Source: Methylococcaceae bacterium (GTDB lineage Bacteria; Pseudomonadota; Gammaproteobacteria; Methylococcales; Methylomonadaceae). Taken from it: 40,067 nt of DNA. Under the pieces are notes generated by a model, which made no database searches, was not told the DNA's origin, and saw nothing but the letters and a program-made list of their open reading frames with translations. Of the stretch, positions 26,534 through 35,352 are shown in pieces. The stretch lies in NCBI GenBank assembly GCA_021647585.1, contig JAKIUK010000035.1:1-40067 (forward strand), written 5' to 3'. Both the position numbers and the translations under genes were made by a program. The number at the start of each line of letters is the position of its first letter. Within the stretch, counting starts at the first letter, position 1.

Positions 26534-27280
26534 ATGTCATTTATGTTTACAGTTAGTCCAGATTTCACACCTGATCATTTATCCGGTTGGTATATTTTTA
26601 ATACATGGTTACAAAAACAGACAGATTTAGCTATCCATCTGGAAATGTATAACGACTTTGCAAGTCAGAGGGAGGCGATTAAAAATGATAATATTGACCT
26701 GATTTATGCAAACCCGTTTGATGCAGCAATGCTAGTACGTGAAAAGGGATTTCAACCTTTAGTGAAAGCAACCGGTGAGGCTGATGAGGCGATTATAGCA
26801 GTCAATGCTAAAAACCGGGTTGAGGATGTTGCCTATCTAGAAGCAGGTATAAAAGTTGCGTTTACCGAAGACCCTGATGTGCATATGATGGGGATGATTA
26901 TGCTGGAACCCGGTGATTTAGATGCAAATAATATTACTCCAGTATTATCGGATACCTATGTATTAGTTGCCAAATACCTGCTTAACGAAGAAGCAGATGT
27001 CGGAATATTTTTGGCAGAAGCTTATGATGATCTTTCAAATATGATTAAGAGGCAGCTTAGAGTTATTGTTAGGAGTCAGATTAGTGTTATTCATCACTGT
27101 TTAATAATTGGTCCTAAGTTATTAGAGAAAAAGGATGGAATTCAAAACACGCTAATTGCGATGAATACGAATGACAAAGGACAGAATGTATTAAAAAGTC
27201 TTGGCTTCAATGCATGGGAAAAAGTTGAAAACGACGAAATGGAATTTATGATTGATTTAATGGATACACTAACCATGTAA
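26534..27280 (+). CDS. PhnD-like solute-binding protein without signal peptide
   Basis: A 248-residue protein of the phosphate/phosphonate ABC binding protein type (PhnD, periplasmic-binding class II). Key segments are SPDFTPDHLSGWYIFNTWLQ, YNDFASQREAIKNDNIDLIY, ANPFDAAMLVREKGFQPLVK and VLVAKYLLNEEADVGIFLAE. The start at 26534 is chosen because GGAGA precedes it and it follows the PAS stop; this gives MSFMFTVSPDF, with no signal peptide. It therefore should stay in the cytoplasm. No permease or ATPase is nearby. The likely role is as a ligand sensor for the operon rather than in uptake. The ligand is unknown. Confidence 0.8.
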   Translation: MSFMFTVSPDFTPDHLSGWYIFNTWLQKQTDLAIHLEMYNDFASQREAIKNDNIDLIYANPFDAAMLVREKGFQPLVKATGEADEAIIAVNAKNRVEDVAYLEAGIKVAFTEDPDVHMMGMIMLEPGDLDANNITPVLSDTYVLVAKYLLNEEADVGIFLAEAYDDLSNMIKRQLRVIVRSQISVIHHCLIIGPKLLEKKDGIQNTLIAMNTNDKGQNVLKSLGFNAWEKVENDEMEFMIDLMDTLTM

Positions 27281-27316
27281 CTTTTCTTTTATTCTGAATT
27301 CAACGCATTGAAGTAA

Positions 27317-27556
27317 GGCAACGCGCAATAAATAACCTACCAGGATTGCGCAGAATTTTTATTCGTCTTCAACTAACACATGGATGTGTGTAGGTAGAAC
27401 AATGCAGGAGCAATTGTCGAGGCGCAACGGAGGGAGCATAGCAAGCTATGTAACCGAAGTTGCAACGCAGAATACGGATAAAAAGATTAGAAAAGCTTTA
27501 GCGATTCTTATGCTTTAGTGCAAGTAAGGCTGGTAGGTTATTTATTGCGAGTTGCC
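27317..27556. repeat. MITE-like element abutting the HDOD gene
   Basis: A 240-bp element with 27-bp terminal inverted repeats, 26 of 27 matching (27317-27343 and 27530-27556; core GCAATAAATAACCTACCAG). It has no gene. The interior contains a small hairpin (CATAGC AA GCTATG). Its right end stops one base before the ATG of the HDOD gene, so the start region of that gene is formed by the element. No clear target duplication was seen. Confidence 0.75.
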
Positions 27557-27557
27557 T

Positions 27558-28436
27558 ATGTACATGAAAAATATTACTCAAGAGGTTTCTGAGCATGTTA
27601 TAGAAGAAACGTTGCGAGGGATTGAAATTCCATCCCCTCCACAATTAATTATCGACCTGCAAACACAAATGGAGTTACCCGGTGTTAAAATCGAGACCAT
27701 TGCAGAGCTAATAAGAAAAGATGTAGGTATCTCGGGTAAAGTTATCAAGCTGATTAATTCACCTTTTTTTGGCTTATGTAGCAAGGTCACATCAATTAAC
27801 CATGCAATTAACTTACTGGGCTTACAGAACATAATCAACATTGTGAATTCGATTGTGTTACCTCAAAGTTTCAACCTTCATAAATTAACTGAGATGACTC
27901 GATTTTGGGATAATGCAACCGATGTTGCCATGGCATCTATCTATATTTCACGCGTTATGGGTATTGCCGTCCCCGATGAAGCTTACACTTTAGGTCTCTT
28001 TCATAATGCTGGGGTCGCACTACTTATTGAAAGATTCCCAAAATACTTGGCGCTATTGAAATTAGCTTATTCCGAACAAAATTGTCGTGTCACTGATATA
28101 GAGAATCACAAAATCAATTGTAACCATGCAGTTGCTGGCTACTATGTGGCCAAATCCTGGAAATTGCCTGTGCATATCACGGAAGCCATTGCTGACCACC
28201 ATAAAACGCAGCCTATATTTTCTAATAAAATACCTTGTGAAGAGGATAAAAAGAATTTACTGGCTATACTTAAGTTAGCAGAAACGATTTGTAAAACCTA
28301 CAAAACCTTTGGAAATGAAGCAACAGATTACGAATTCGAGAATCTTAAAGACGATTTGTTTTCTTATCTGGAGATTTCTGAATATGAATTTGAAGAGATG
28401 AAGGCTGAGATGTTAGATATAGGGATAACACACTAA
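27558..28436 (+). CDS. HDOD-domain protein
   Basis: A 292-residue single HDOD domain protein. HDOD domains are HD-related helical folds found in signalling proteins of bacteria; most lack the metal ligands. The signature is visible in EIPSPPQLIIDLQTQMELPG, IAELIRKDVGISGKVIKLIN and the following SPFFGLCSKVTSINHAINLLGL. Later segments ALLIERFPKYLALL and NHAVAGYYVAKSWKLPVHI complete the domain. The ATG at 27558 is chosen, with 27564 also possible. The upstream TTG at 27552 lies inside the repeat end. No Shine-Dalgarno sequence is visible next to the start because the mobile element ends there. It may act with the response regulator that follows. Confidence 0.88.
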   Translation: MYMKNITQEVSEHVIEETLRGIEIPSPPQLIIDLQTQMELPGVKIETIAELIRKDVGISGKVIKLINSPFFGLCSKVTSINHAINLLGLQNIINIVNSIVLPQSFNLHKLTEMTRFWDNATDVAMASIYISRVMGIAVPDEAYTLGLFHNAGVALLIERFPKYLALLKLAYSEQNCRVTDIENHKINCNHAVAGYYVAKSWKLPVHITEAIADHHKTQPIFSNKIPCEEDKKNLLAILKLAETICKTYKTFGNEATDYEFENLKDDLFSYLEISEYEFEEMKAEMLDIGITH

Positions 28437-28439
28437 ATT

Positions 28440-28692
28440 GTTCAACCTAGAAAAATCAGTTGAGCACGAATTTTGAGGAAAATCTGGGCGAAAAAGACAA
28501 AAAATAGTGCGTAGATAATGACCATAGTCCTTATCAAGCGCTATTCTGCAGAATTTTTCGTTCATATTTCTTCACAAAATCGTGAAGCGGTTTCATCTCA
28601 CCAAACGGGGGACAGGTAAAAGCTTTGGATACAATTAATATACAACAAGTTACGTACAAACCTAGCGGTCAACTGATTTTTCTAGGTTCAAC
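28440..28692. repeat. MITE-like element between the HDOD and response regulator genes
   Basis: About 253 bp with perfect 20-bp inverted repeats (AACCTAGAAAAATCAGTTGA at 28444-28463 and its complement at 28669-28688), extended by a few imperfect bases outward. It contains no gene. An internal hairpin CTTCAC/GTGAAG lies at 28570-28587. The left end starts 4 bases after the HDOD stop codon, so the element could act as a transcription terminator or a mobile insertion. It makes up most of the 338-base gap. Confidence 0.75.
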
Positions 28693-28774
28693 CAAACTTT
28701 ATTCCTTGTGAGTACAAGAGACAAATATCGGTCCAAGTTTATTTGATAAGAGCTATTCAAAATGACTAAATTTC

Positions 28775-30001
28775 ATGGAAACTAAAATAGACATACTAGC
28801 CATAGACGATGACAAGTTTGTGCAGAAAATGATTGTCAAGGCTCTACAATCGAGTGAGATGTCAATACGTGTAGCAAATGATGGAGAGTCAGGGATAGCA
28901 GCAGCGACTCAACAGGTCCCTGACATTATTTTGCTGGATGTTGAAATGCCTGGTATTAACGGTTATGAGACTTGTGACCGATTACGAAACCTTGAAGCTA
29001 CAAAAGATGTCCCCATCGTTTTTTTATCCTCACACAGTTCTTTAAGAGAGAGGCTGCAAGGTTATGAAGTTGGAGGCGATGATTATGTCATTAAACCGTT
29101 TGAAGCAGAGGATCTACTGGCTCGTATCAATGTTTTAATTAAGTACCAGGAAGATCGCAAAGAACTACTTACTCAGTATGAAATAGCACATAAAAATGCC
29201 ATCCTTGCGATGACCAGTTCCAGTGAGCTGGCCTTAGCTATGCGATTTTTAGAAAAAAGTTTGTCCTACCATGATATTGATAACTTAGTTCAAGGTTTAT
29301 TCGAGAGTATGGATCAGTTGTCACTCAATTGTTGTGCCATGATTAATGCAAACCAACAACACTATTGGTACTCATCTGAAGGCAGTGGCAGTATCAGTCC
29401 TCTGGAAAAAGAATTGATTGAAATGTGTGATAAAGGCGCCAGGTTCCTGGATTTTGGTGAACGTACCATTATAAATTATCCAAAAATCAGTTTGCTAGTA
29501 AAAAACATGCCATTGGAGGAGATGGAACGGTATGGCAGAATAAAAGATCTGATACCTATGTTTCTTTCAGCGGTTAACACTAAAATTAGTACTCTGAACA
29601 CGCAAGAAGCGTTAATGCAACAGAGTACTAATCTGATTGATTCCTTTAGCCTGATTCGTAAGAGTCTGTATCATCTAGGGGTAACGATAGTCGATAACCG
29701 TAGAGACAGTACTAAAATCATGAATGCCCTGGTTCAAGAGTTAAACGTTGATTTTTTGCGTATGGGGTTAGAGGAAGACCAGGAAGAATATCTTTTGACT
29801 CGTGTTGATACTGCATTAGAGCAAGCGATGACTGAGATGGATGCTGGCAAAGAAATTCGTGCATCCTTAACTTTTATTCTAAGCAGTCTGAAATCTGTGA
29901 TGAAAAAACAAGATGAGCTATTGAATGCCTATATTGACAGTTTAGCCAGTGAATCAACAGACCATAATGCTGACATGGATGATAATGTGGAGTTGTTCTA
30001 A
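28775..30001 (+). CDS. Response regulator with unassigned C-terminal region
   Basis: A 408-residue protein. Residues 5-125 are a canonical receiver domain: ILAIDDD (acid residues), phosphoacceptor Asp55 in LLDVEMPG, Ser85/86 in FLSSHS and Lys107 in VIKPFEAEDL. Coiled-coil residues follow (KYQEDRKELLTQYEIAHKNA). Residues about 145-275 look GAF-like (SSSELALAMRFLEKSLSYHD, INANQQHYWYSSEG). The last about 130 residues are helical with no recognised output domain. There is no kinase gene next to it. It lies after the HDOD gene and repeat element. No clear Shine-Dalgarno sequence is seen before the ATG at 28775. Confidence 0.88.
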   Translation: METKIDILAIDDDKFVQKMIVKALQSSEMSIRVANDGESGIAAATQQVPDIILLDVEMPGINGYETCDRLRNLEATKDVPIVFLSSHSSLRERLQGYEVGGDDYVIKPFEAEDLLARINVLIKYQEDRKELLTQYEIAHKNAILAMTSSSELALAMRFLEKSLSYHDIDNLVQGLFESMDQLSLNCCAMINANQQHYWYSSEGSGSISPLEKELIEMCDKGARFLDFGERTIINYPKISLLVKNMPLEEMERYGRIKDLIPMFLSAVNTKISTLNTQEALMQQSTNLIDSFSLIRKSLYHLGVTIVDNRRDSTKIMNALVQELNVDFLRMGLEEDQEEYLLTRVDTALEQAMTEMDAGKEIRASLTFILSSLKSVMKKQDELLNAYIDSLASESTDHNADMDDNVELF

Positions 30002-30119
30002 ATCTTTATACAGCAATTAATCAAATTTCAAGAGCAAAATATTTCTGTCTTGAATGTGTGCACTGACCATTACAGGTGAGTGATATACTACACGGCGTTT
30101 TATCCTTTAAACTTAGATT

Positions 30120-31145
30120 ATGAAAAAAAGTGATTTTTCCTATCATTTGCCTGAACATTTAATTGCCCAAAAACCTTTAGCAGACCGTGTAGCCAGTCGA
30201 CTTCTATGTATGGATAAGTTGACGGGGGAATTAAAGGATCAAAAGTTTATTGATTTGTCGGGTATGCTCAATAAGGATGATTTGTTGGTGTTGAATGATA
30301 CCAAGGTTATTCCTGCTCGTTTATATGGCAAAAAACAAACGGGCGGTAAAGTAGAAATTTTGATTGAGCGGGTATTAGATCAGCATCATGCTGTAGCCCA
30401 TATACGCTCTAGCAAATCACCCAAAGCGGGGACAATCATAGAGCTGGATAAAAACTTTGTATGTACTGTAACAGGCAGAGAGAATGACTTGTTTTGTTTG
30501 CAATTTAATGATCAACAGACCGTGCTGGATATACTCGATCAGATAGGACATATTCCATTGCCGCCATATATTACACGTGAGGATAATGCACAGGATTTAA
30601 CGCGATATCAGACTGTATTTGCAAAAAATCAGGGTGCAGTTGCAGCGCCAACCGCTGGTCTGCATTTTGATCAGGCAATCATGGAAGCTTTGGATAAAAA
30701 TGGTGTAAGTAAAGCGTTTGTTACTTTACATGTAGGGAGCGGCACTTTTCAACCTGTCAGAGTAGATGATTTGTCTCAGCATATTATGCATAAGGAATAT
30801 TATTCGGTTTCGCAGCAAACAGTAAAGGTTGTTCAAGAGACTAAAGCAAAAGGTGGGCGGATAATTGCGATAGGTACAACGGCAGTTAGGGCGTTAGAGT
30901 CCGCTTCAACATCGGGTCAATTAAAAGCAGGTTTTGGTGATACCGATTTATTTATTACTCCAGGGTATACTTTTAAATCGGTTGATGCCATGTTGACCAA
31001 TTTTCACTTGCCTGAGTCGACATTATTAATGTTAATTTCTGCATTTGCTGGTTACGACCATGTGATGAATGCATATCAGCATGCAATAAAGCATTCGTAT
31101 CGCTTTTTCAGCTATGGTGATGCCATGTTTTTGTCTGATGAATAA
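30120..31145 (+). CDS. queA: tRNA preQ1(34) S-adenosylmethionine ribosyltransferase-isomerase QueA
   Basis: QueA transfers the ribosyl part of SAM to preQ1 at the wobble position of certain tRNAs to form epoxyqueuosine, a step in queuosine synthesis. The 341-residue protein has the normal length and the family segments SYHLPEHLIAQKPLADRVAS, LLVLNDTKVIPARLYG, GAVAAPTAGLHFD and TFQPVRVDDLSQHIMHKEY, ending with MLTNFHLPESTLLMLISAF. The ATG gives the expected N-terminus (KKSDFSYHLPEHLIA). There is no tgt gene beside it in this window; mfd follows after 155 bases. Confidence 0.97.
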   Translation: MKKSDFSYHLPEHLIAQKPLADRVASRLLCMDKLTGELKDQKFIDLSGMLNKDDLLVLNDTKVIPARLYGKKQTGGKVEILIERVLDQHHAVAHIRSSKSPKAGTIIELDKNFVCTVTGRENDLFCLQFNDQQTVLDILDQIGHIPLPPYITREDNAQDLTRYQTVFAKNQGAVAAPTAGLHFDQAIMEALDKNGVSKAFVTLHVGSGTFQPVRVDDLSQHIMHKEYYSVSQQTVKVVQETKAKGGRIIAIGTTAVRALESASTSGQLKAGFGDTDLFITPGYTFKSVDAMLTNFHLPESTLLMLISAFAGYDHVMNAYQHAIKHSYRFFSYGDAMFLSDE

Positions 31146-31266
31146 GGACTCTGCTTAAGGTGATCAGAACATTACACTATACTATGAAGGCATCAATAGA
31201 CTTGAGGAGATTCCCGATGTCCACGACTTTATAAAAAAGCAACCACAATAGTCACTTTCAACAAGG

Positions 31267-31272
31267 TATAAT
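31267..31272 (+). promoter_or_regulatory. Candidate -10 box of mfd
   Basis: TATAAT, a full match to the sigma-70 -10 consensus, 28 bases before the mfd start. No good -35 box is seen 17 bases upstream. The 155-base gap after queA shows mfd may have its own promoter. Confidence 0.35.
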
Positions 31273-31300
31273 ATGAAATTTTTATTGATCGCATAGAGCA

Positions 31301-34300
31301 ATGCCAGAACATTCAGTTTTTTCTCCGGTTATACCTACAGATATCAGAAAGCCATTATTCTGGGCTGGCTTAAAAGGCTGTGGTGATTCGCTGGCTATTG
31401 CATCTGCGATTAAAAATGAAAATCGATTGTTTGTTATCGTTACCCCAGATAATCAAACAGCACTACGACTGGAACATGAATTGTCATTTTTCCTGGCTGA
31501 CGACTATTCCATCTTGCATTTCCCTAATTGGGAAACTTTACCTTATGATGTTTTTTCACCTTTGCCAGAGATTATTTCCGAGCGTTTAAAAACGCTGGCC
31601 GTATTACCTGAGACTAAACGTGGTGCATTAGTTGTCTCTGTTGCTACTTTGATGCATAGACTGGCTCCCAGAAAACATGTTTTAGCGCATAGTTTTTCCA
31701 TAGAAGTCGGTGGCTTATTTAATATGGAGGTTAACCGAATCAAACTAGAAAGTGTGGGTTATCAATGTGTATCTCAAGTCTATCAGCATGCCGAGTTTGC
31801 TATCCGTGGATCTATTGTTGATTTGTTTCCAATGGGCAGTAAATTACCCTATCGCATTGAATTATTTGATGAAGATATTGAATCCATTCGAACTTTTGAC
31901 CCGGAAACCCAGCGCTCACTGGAAAAGATTGATCAGGTACAATTATTCCCTGCCCGAGAGTTCCCATTTACTGATGATGCCATTAAGCATTTTCGTCAAG
32001 CTTTTAGAAATCAGTTTCCAGAAGTATCGTCTAAAAATATTTTGTACCTTGATGTGAGCAAAGGTATTGCTCCTAGTGGTATAGAGTATTATTTCCCTTT
32101 ATTTGTCGATAATACAGAGACCTTATTTGATTATTTGCCAGAAACAACAGTACTGTTATTGCCAGAGACTTATAGAGAAGGTGCAAAACAGTTTTATATG
32201 GAAGCTGATGAACGCTATCAGCAACGTAAATATGATATTGACAGACCTCTTTTAGAGCCTTCACTATTGTTCCTTTTAACTGATGATTTTCAGCAAAAGA
32301 TAGAGCAATTTAACAGAGTTATATTGGCAGAACAGGCTGCAAACGAAATTAAATTTCATTGCCATTCATTGCCAGAATTGACTATTGATGAACGGCTAAA
32401 AGATCCCGCTAAAAAGTTACTCGCTTTTCTAGATGATTTTAACGGTAAAGTCCTTTTTGTTGCAGAGACGGCAGGGCATAGGGAAGGACTGATTGAAAAG
32501 CTTAAACAACATAGAGTAAGTTTAAAACAGGTTAAAAGCTGGCAAGATTTTTTGCAAAAAGCCCAGTCTTCTTCACCTTGTATCATTATTGCACCTATGG
32601 ATCATGGATTATTGCTGGATGACCCAGCTATTGCCATTATTACTGAAAGGCAATTGAGTGGAGAGAAAGTGCAGCAGCGACGTAGAAGACGTAAATCTGC
32701 TGCTAAAGAACTGGAAAATATATTCAATAACCTGAATGAATTGACGATAGGCTCACCCGTTGTTCATCAGGAACATGGCGTTGGGCGATATTTGGGTTTG
32801 CAAACATTGGAGATAGGTGGAATAGAATCCGAGTTTTTAACGTTACAATATGCCAGTAATGACAGACTCTACGTCCCTGTCTCATCGTTACAGTTGATTG
32901 GGCGATACAGTGGAGCAAGTGCAGAAAGTGCTCCACTGCATAAATTAGGCAGTGATCGATGGAGTAAAGCCAAGAAAAAAGCGATGGAACGTGCCCGAGA
33001 TGTGGCAGCAGAATTGTTGGATATTCATGCCAAACGCGCGGCTAAACTCGGACATGCATTCAAAGTGGAGGATACTGAGTATTTAACTTTTTCAGCAGAT
33101 TTTCCTTTTGAAGAAACCCCAGATCAACAATCGGCCATTGATGCACTCTATCAGGATATGTTGGGTGATAAGACCATGGACAGAGTGATTTGTGGTGATG
33201 TAGGCTTTGGCAAAACTGAAGTGGCCATGCGTGCTGCTTTTATTGCCGTGCAAAGCGGAAAACAAGTGGCTGTATTAGTACCCACCACATTATTAGCACA
33301 ACAGCATTATCAAAATTTTAGAGACCGCTTTGCTGATTGGCCTGTGCATATTGAAGTGATGTCACGTTTTGTTACTGCCAAGCAGCAAAAAGCTATTATT
33401 ATAGAACTGGAAAATGGCAAGGTAGATATCGTTATCGGTACGCATAAATTGCTTTCCAAAGAATTAAAGTACAATGCTTTGGGGCTGGTTATCATTGATG
33501 AAGAGCACCGCTTTGGTGTGCGACAAAAGGAACACTTTAAAAAATTACGCCATGAACTGGATTTGTTGACCTTGACTGCTACACCGATTCCAAGAACATT
33601 GAATATGGCGATGGCGGGGTTAAGGGATATATCCATCATAGCCAGTCCACCGCCTAATCGTCACCCCATAAAAACATTTATTAGTGAATGGATAGATGTG
33701 CAGATACAGGAAGCGTGTCAGCGGGAAATAAAACGGGGCGGACAGGTTTTCTTTTTACATAATGATGTGAAATCCATGGATAAAATGGCCAGGGAGGTAG
33801 AGAGACTGGTTCCCGAAGCACGAGTGCAGATTGCACACGGACAAATGGCAGAACGTGAGTTAGAACAGATTATGCTGGATTTTTATCATCAACGCTTTAA
33901 TCTGCTGCTCAGTACCACGATTATTGAAAGTGGAATAGATGTTCCTACCGCGAATACAATTATAATAAACCGCGCTGATAAATTAGGTCTGGCACAATTA
34001 CATCAGTTACGTGGACGAGTAGGGCGCTCGCACCATCGAGCCTATGCCTATTTTATCGTGCCTCCAAAATCATTGATGAGTAAAGATGCAATTAAGCGTC
34101 TGGAAGCACTGGGAACATCCGGTGAACTGGGCGCCGGTTTTATGCTGTCTTCACACGACATGGAAATTCGGGGTGCTGGTGAGTTATTGGGTGAAGGGCA
34201 AAGTGGTCAGATTCAGGAAATCGGTTTTACCTTATATACTGAGTTACTGGAACGCGCAGTGAAAGCATTAAAATCAGGACAACAGCCTGAACTGGATGCA

Positions 34301-34762
34301 CCAATGGAAATGGGTCCGGAAGTTGATTTACAAACTCAGGCATTGATTCCAGAAGATTATTTACCCGACATTCATGCTCGACTGGTTTTATATAAACGGA
34401 TAGCCAGTACTGAAACAGATCAGGAATTACGTGCTTTAAAGGTTGAGATGATAGACCGGTTTGGTTTATTACCGAATGCTGTTAAAGCCTTGTTTAGTAT
34501 TACCGAATTAAAGCAGCTAGCGGCTCCTTTAGGGATTAAGAAAATTGATGCACATGTGGCAGGGGGGCGAATTGTGTTTAATGCTGAGCCTAAGATAAAT
34601 GTTGAACAGCTCATCCAATTGATACAAACACAAACGCAATGCTATAAGTTTGATGGTTCGGATAAATTAAGATTTACTAAGACATTTGACTCAACAGATG
34701 AAAAAATAGCATTTTTGACTGATTTATTGAATAAGTTAACTCCGGAGACAGCAGATGTTTGA
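31301..34762 (+). CDS. mfd: Transcription-repair coupling factor Mfd
   Basis: Mfd removes RNA polymerase stalled at DNA damage and recruits UvrA. The 1153-residue protein has the full length. It has an N-terminal UvrB-like region (FPNWETLPYDVFSPLPEIIS), the RNA-polymerase-interacting CarD-like domain (GSPVVHQEHGVGRYLGL, about residue 485), then the RecG-type translocase with Walker A GDVGFGKTE and DEEH box (IDEEHRFGVRQKEH). Helicase motif VI (QLRGRVGRSHHRAYAYF) and the C-terminal TRCF domain (LYTELLERAVKALKSG) follow. It is 24 bases before csiV's ATG, as in many gammaproteobacteria. Confidence 0.98.
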   Translation: MPEHSVFSPVIPTDIRKPLFWAGLKGCGDSLAIASAIKNENRLFVIVTPDNQTALRLEHELSFFLADDYSILHFPNWETLPYDVFSPLPEIISERLKTLAVLPETKRGALVVSVATLMHRLAPRKHVLAHSFSIEVGGLFNMEVNRIKLESVGYQCVSQVYQHAEFAIRGSIVDLFPMGSKLPYRIELFDEDIESIRTFDPETQRSLEKIDQVQLFPAREFPFTDDAIKHFRQAFRNQFPEVSSKNILYLDVSKGIAPSGIEYYFPLFVDNTETLFDYLPETTVLLLPETYREGAKQFYMEADERYQQRKYDIDRPLLEPSLLFLLTDDFQQKIEQFNRVILAEQAANEIKFHCHSLPELTIDERLKDPAKKLLAFLDDFNGKVLFVAETAGHREGLIEKLKQHRVSLKQVKSWQDFLQKAQSSSPCIIIAPMDHGLLLDDPAIAIITERQLSGEKVQQRRRRRKSAAKELENIFNNLNELTIGSPVVHQEHGVGRYLGLQTLEIGGIESEFLTLQYASNDRLYVPVSSLQLIGRYSGASAESAPLHKLGSDRWSKAKKKAMERARDVAAELLDIHAKRAAKLGHAFKVEDTEYLTFSADFPFEETPDQQSAIDALYQDMLGDKTMDRVICGDVGFGKTEVAMRAAFIAVQSGKQVAVLVPTTLLAQQHYQNFRDRFADWPVHIEVMSRFVTAKQQKAIIIELENGKVDIVIGTHKLLSKELKYNALGLVIIDEEHRFGVRQKEHFKKLRHELDLLTLTATPIPRTLNMAMAGLRDISIIASPPPNRHPIKTFISEWIDVQIQEACQREIKRGGQVFFLHNDVKSMDKMAREVERLVPEARVQIAHGQMAERELEQIMLDFYHQRFNLLLSTTIIESGIDVPTANTIIINRADKLGLAQLHQLRGRVGRSHHRAYAYFIVPPKSLMSKDAIKRLEALGTSGELGAGFMLSSHDMEIRGAGELLGEGQSGQIQEIGFTLYTELLERAVKALKSGQQPELDAPMEMGPEVDLQTQALIPEDYLPDIHARLVLYKRIASTETDQELRALKVEMIDRFGLLPNAVKALFSITELKQLAAPLGIKKIDAHVAGGRIVFNAEPKINVEQLIQLIQTQTQCYKFDGSDKLRFTKTFDSTDEKIAFLTDLLNKLTPETADV

Positions 34763-34786
34763 GGATTTAGGCGTTTGGGACATAGT

Positions 34787-35323
34787 ATGGAAAAAATAAA
34801 AATAGTTATTTTGTTATTATTGAGTGTGCTTTCCAGTCATGTTCAAGCAGATGAACAATTGTACAAAATTGAGCTGCTTATTTTTTCTCAGGACATGCTG
34901 AGTACCGAAGTTTTTGATCAAATTGAAAGCCAGATCGCCTGGCCTCGACATACAGTGAAGAGGTCGGCTTATAAAAGGGTTGATTCGAAAAATATGTCTT
35001 TATATGCAAGTTATGCAAAACTGGCACGTAGTAATAATTATCAGCCATTGAAACATGTAGCATGGATTCAAGGGATAAAAGAGAATCGATTAGGTACTGC
35101 AGTGCAAATCAGCAATGCCGACAGAAGTATTAATGGTTTTTTCCGTATACAGCGTGGAAACCTGTTACACATGATCGCTGATATTGAATATTCACCTGGT
35201 TCTTATATGGATTCAGTAATCTATCGACTGAAGGAAAAAAGACGATTTAAATTAAACGAGATACATTATCTGGATCATCCAAAATTTGGAATGCTAGTTC
35301 GTATTTCTCTTCTCAGTGAGTAA
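34787..35323 (+). CDS. csiV: CsiV-family periplasmic protein
   Basis: A 178-residue protein with a signal peptide (IVILLLLSVLSSHVQA). The family pattern is seen in YKIELLIFSQ near the mature start, then YQPLKHVAWIQGIK, GFFRIQRGNLLHMIADIEY and RRFKLNEIHYLDHPKFGMLV. CsiV is a peptidoglycan-binding periplasmic protein first described in Shewanella, where it activates Tol-independent envelope stress responses; its function elsewhere is less known. The ATG at 34787 is chosen over an in-frame TTG at 34775 because it begins the signal peptide and has TGGGA upstream. The mfd-csiV pair is common in the class. Confidence 0.8.
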   Translation: MEKIKIVILLLLSVLSSHVQADEQLYKIELLIFSQDMLSTEVFDQIESQIAWPRHTVKRSAYKRVDSKNMSLYASYAKLARSNNYQPLKHVAWIQGIKENRLGTAVQISNADRSINGFFRIQRGNLLHMIADIEYSPGSYMDSVIYRLKEKRRFKLNEIHYLDHPKFGMLVRISLLSE

Positions 35324-35352
35324 TAACAAGCAAAACCAGCTCTGGTAAGATC

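Noticed and set aside
30030..30119. Possible promoter before queA (TATACT near 30090)
   Set aside because: No -35 box at usable spacing, so the match is too weak to list.
31190..31253. Short frame reading EGINRLEEIPDVHDFIKKQP before mfd
   Set aside because: It has no start codon after an upstream stop and is about 30 codons; it could be a gene relic but there is not enough to annotate.
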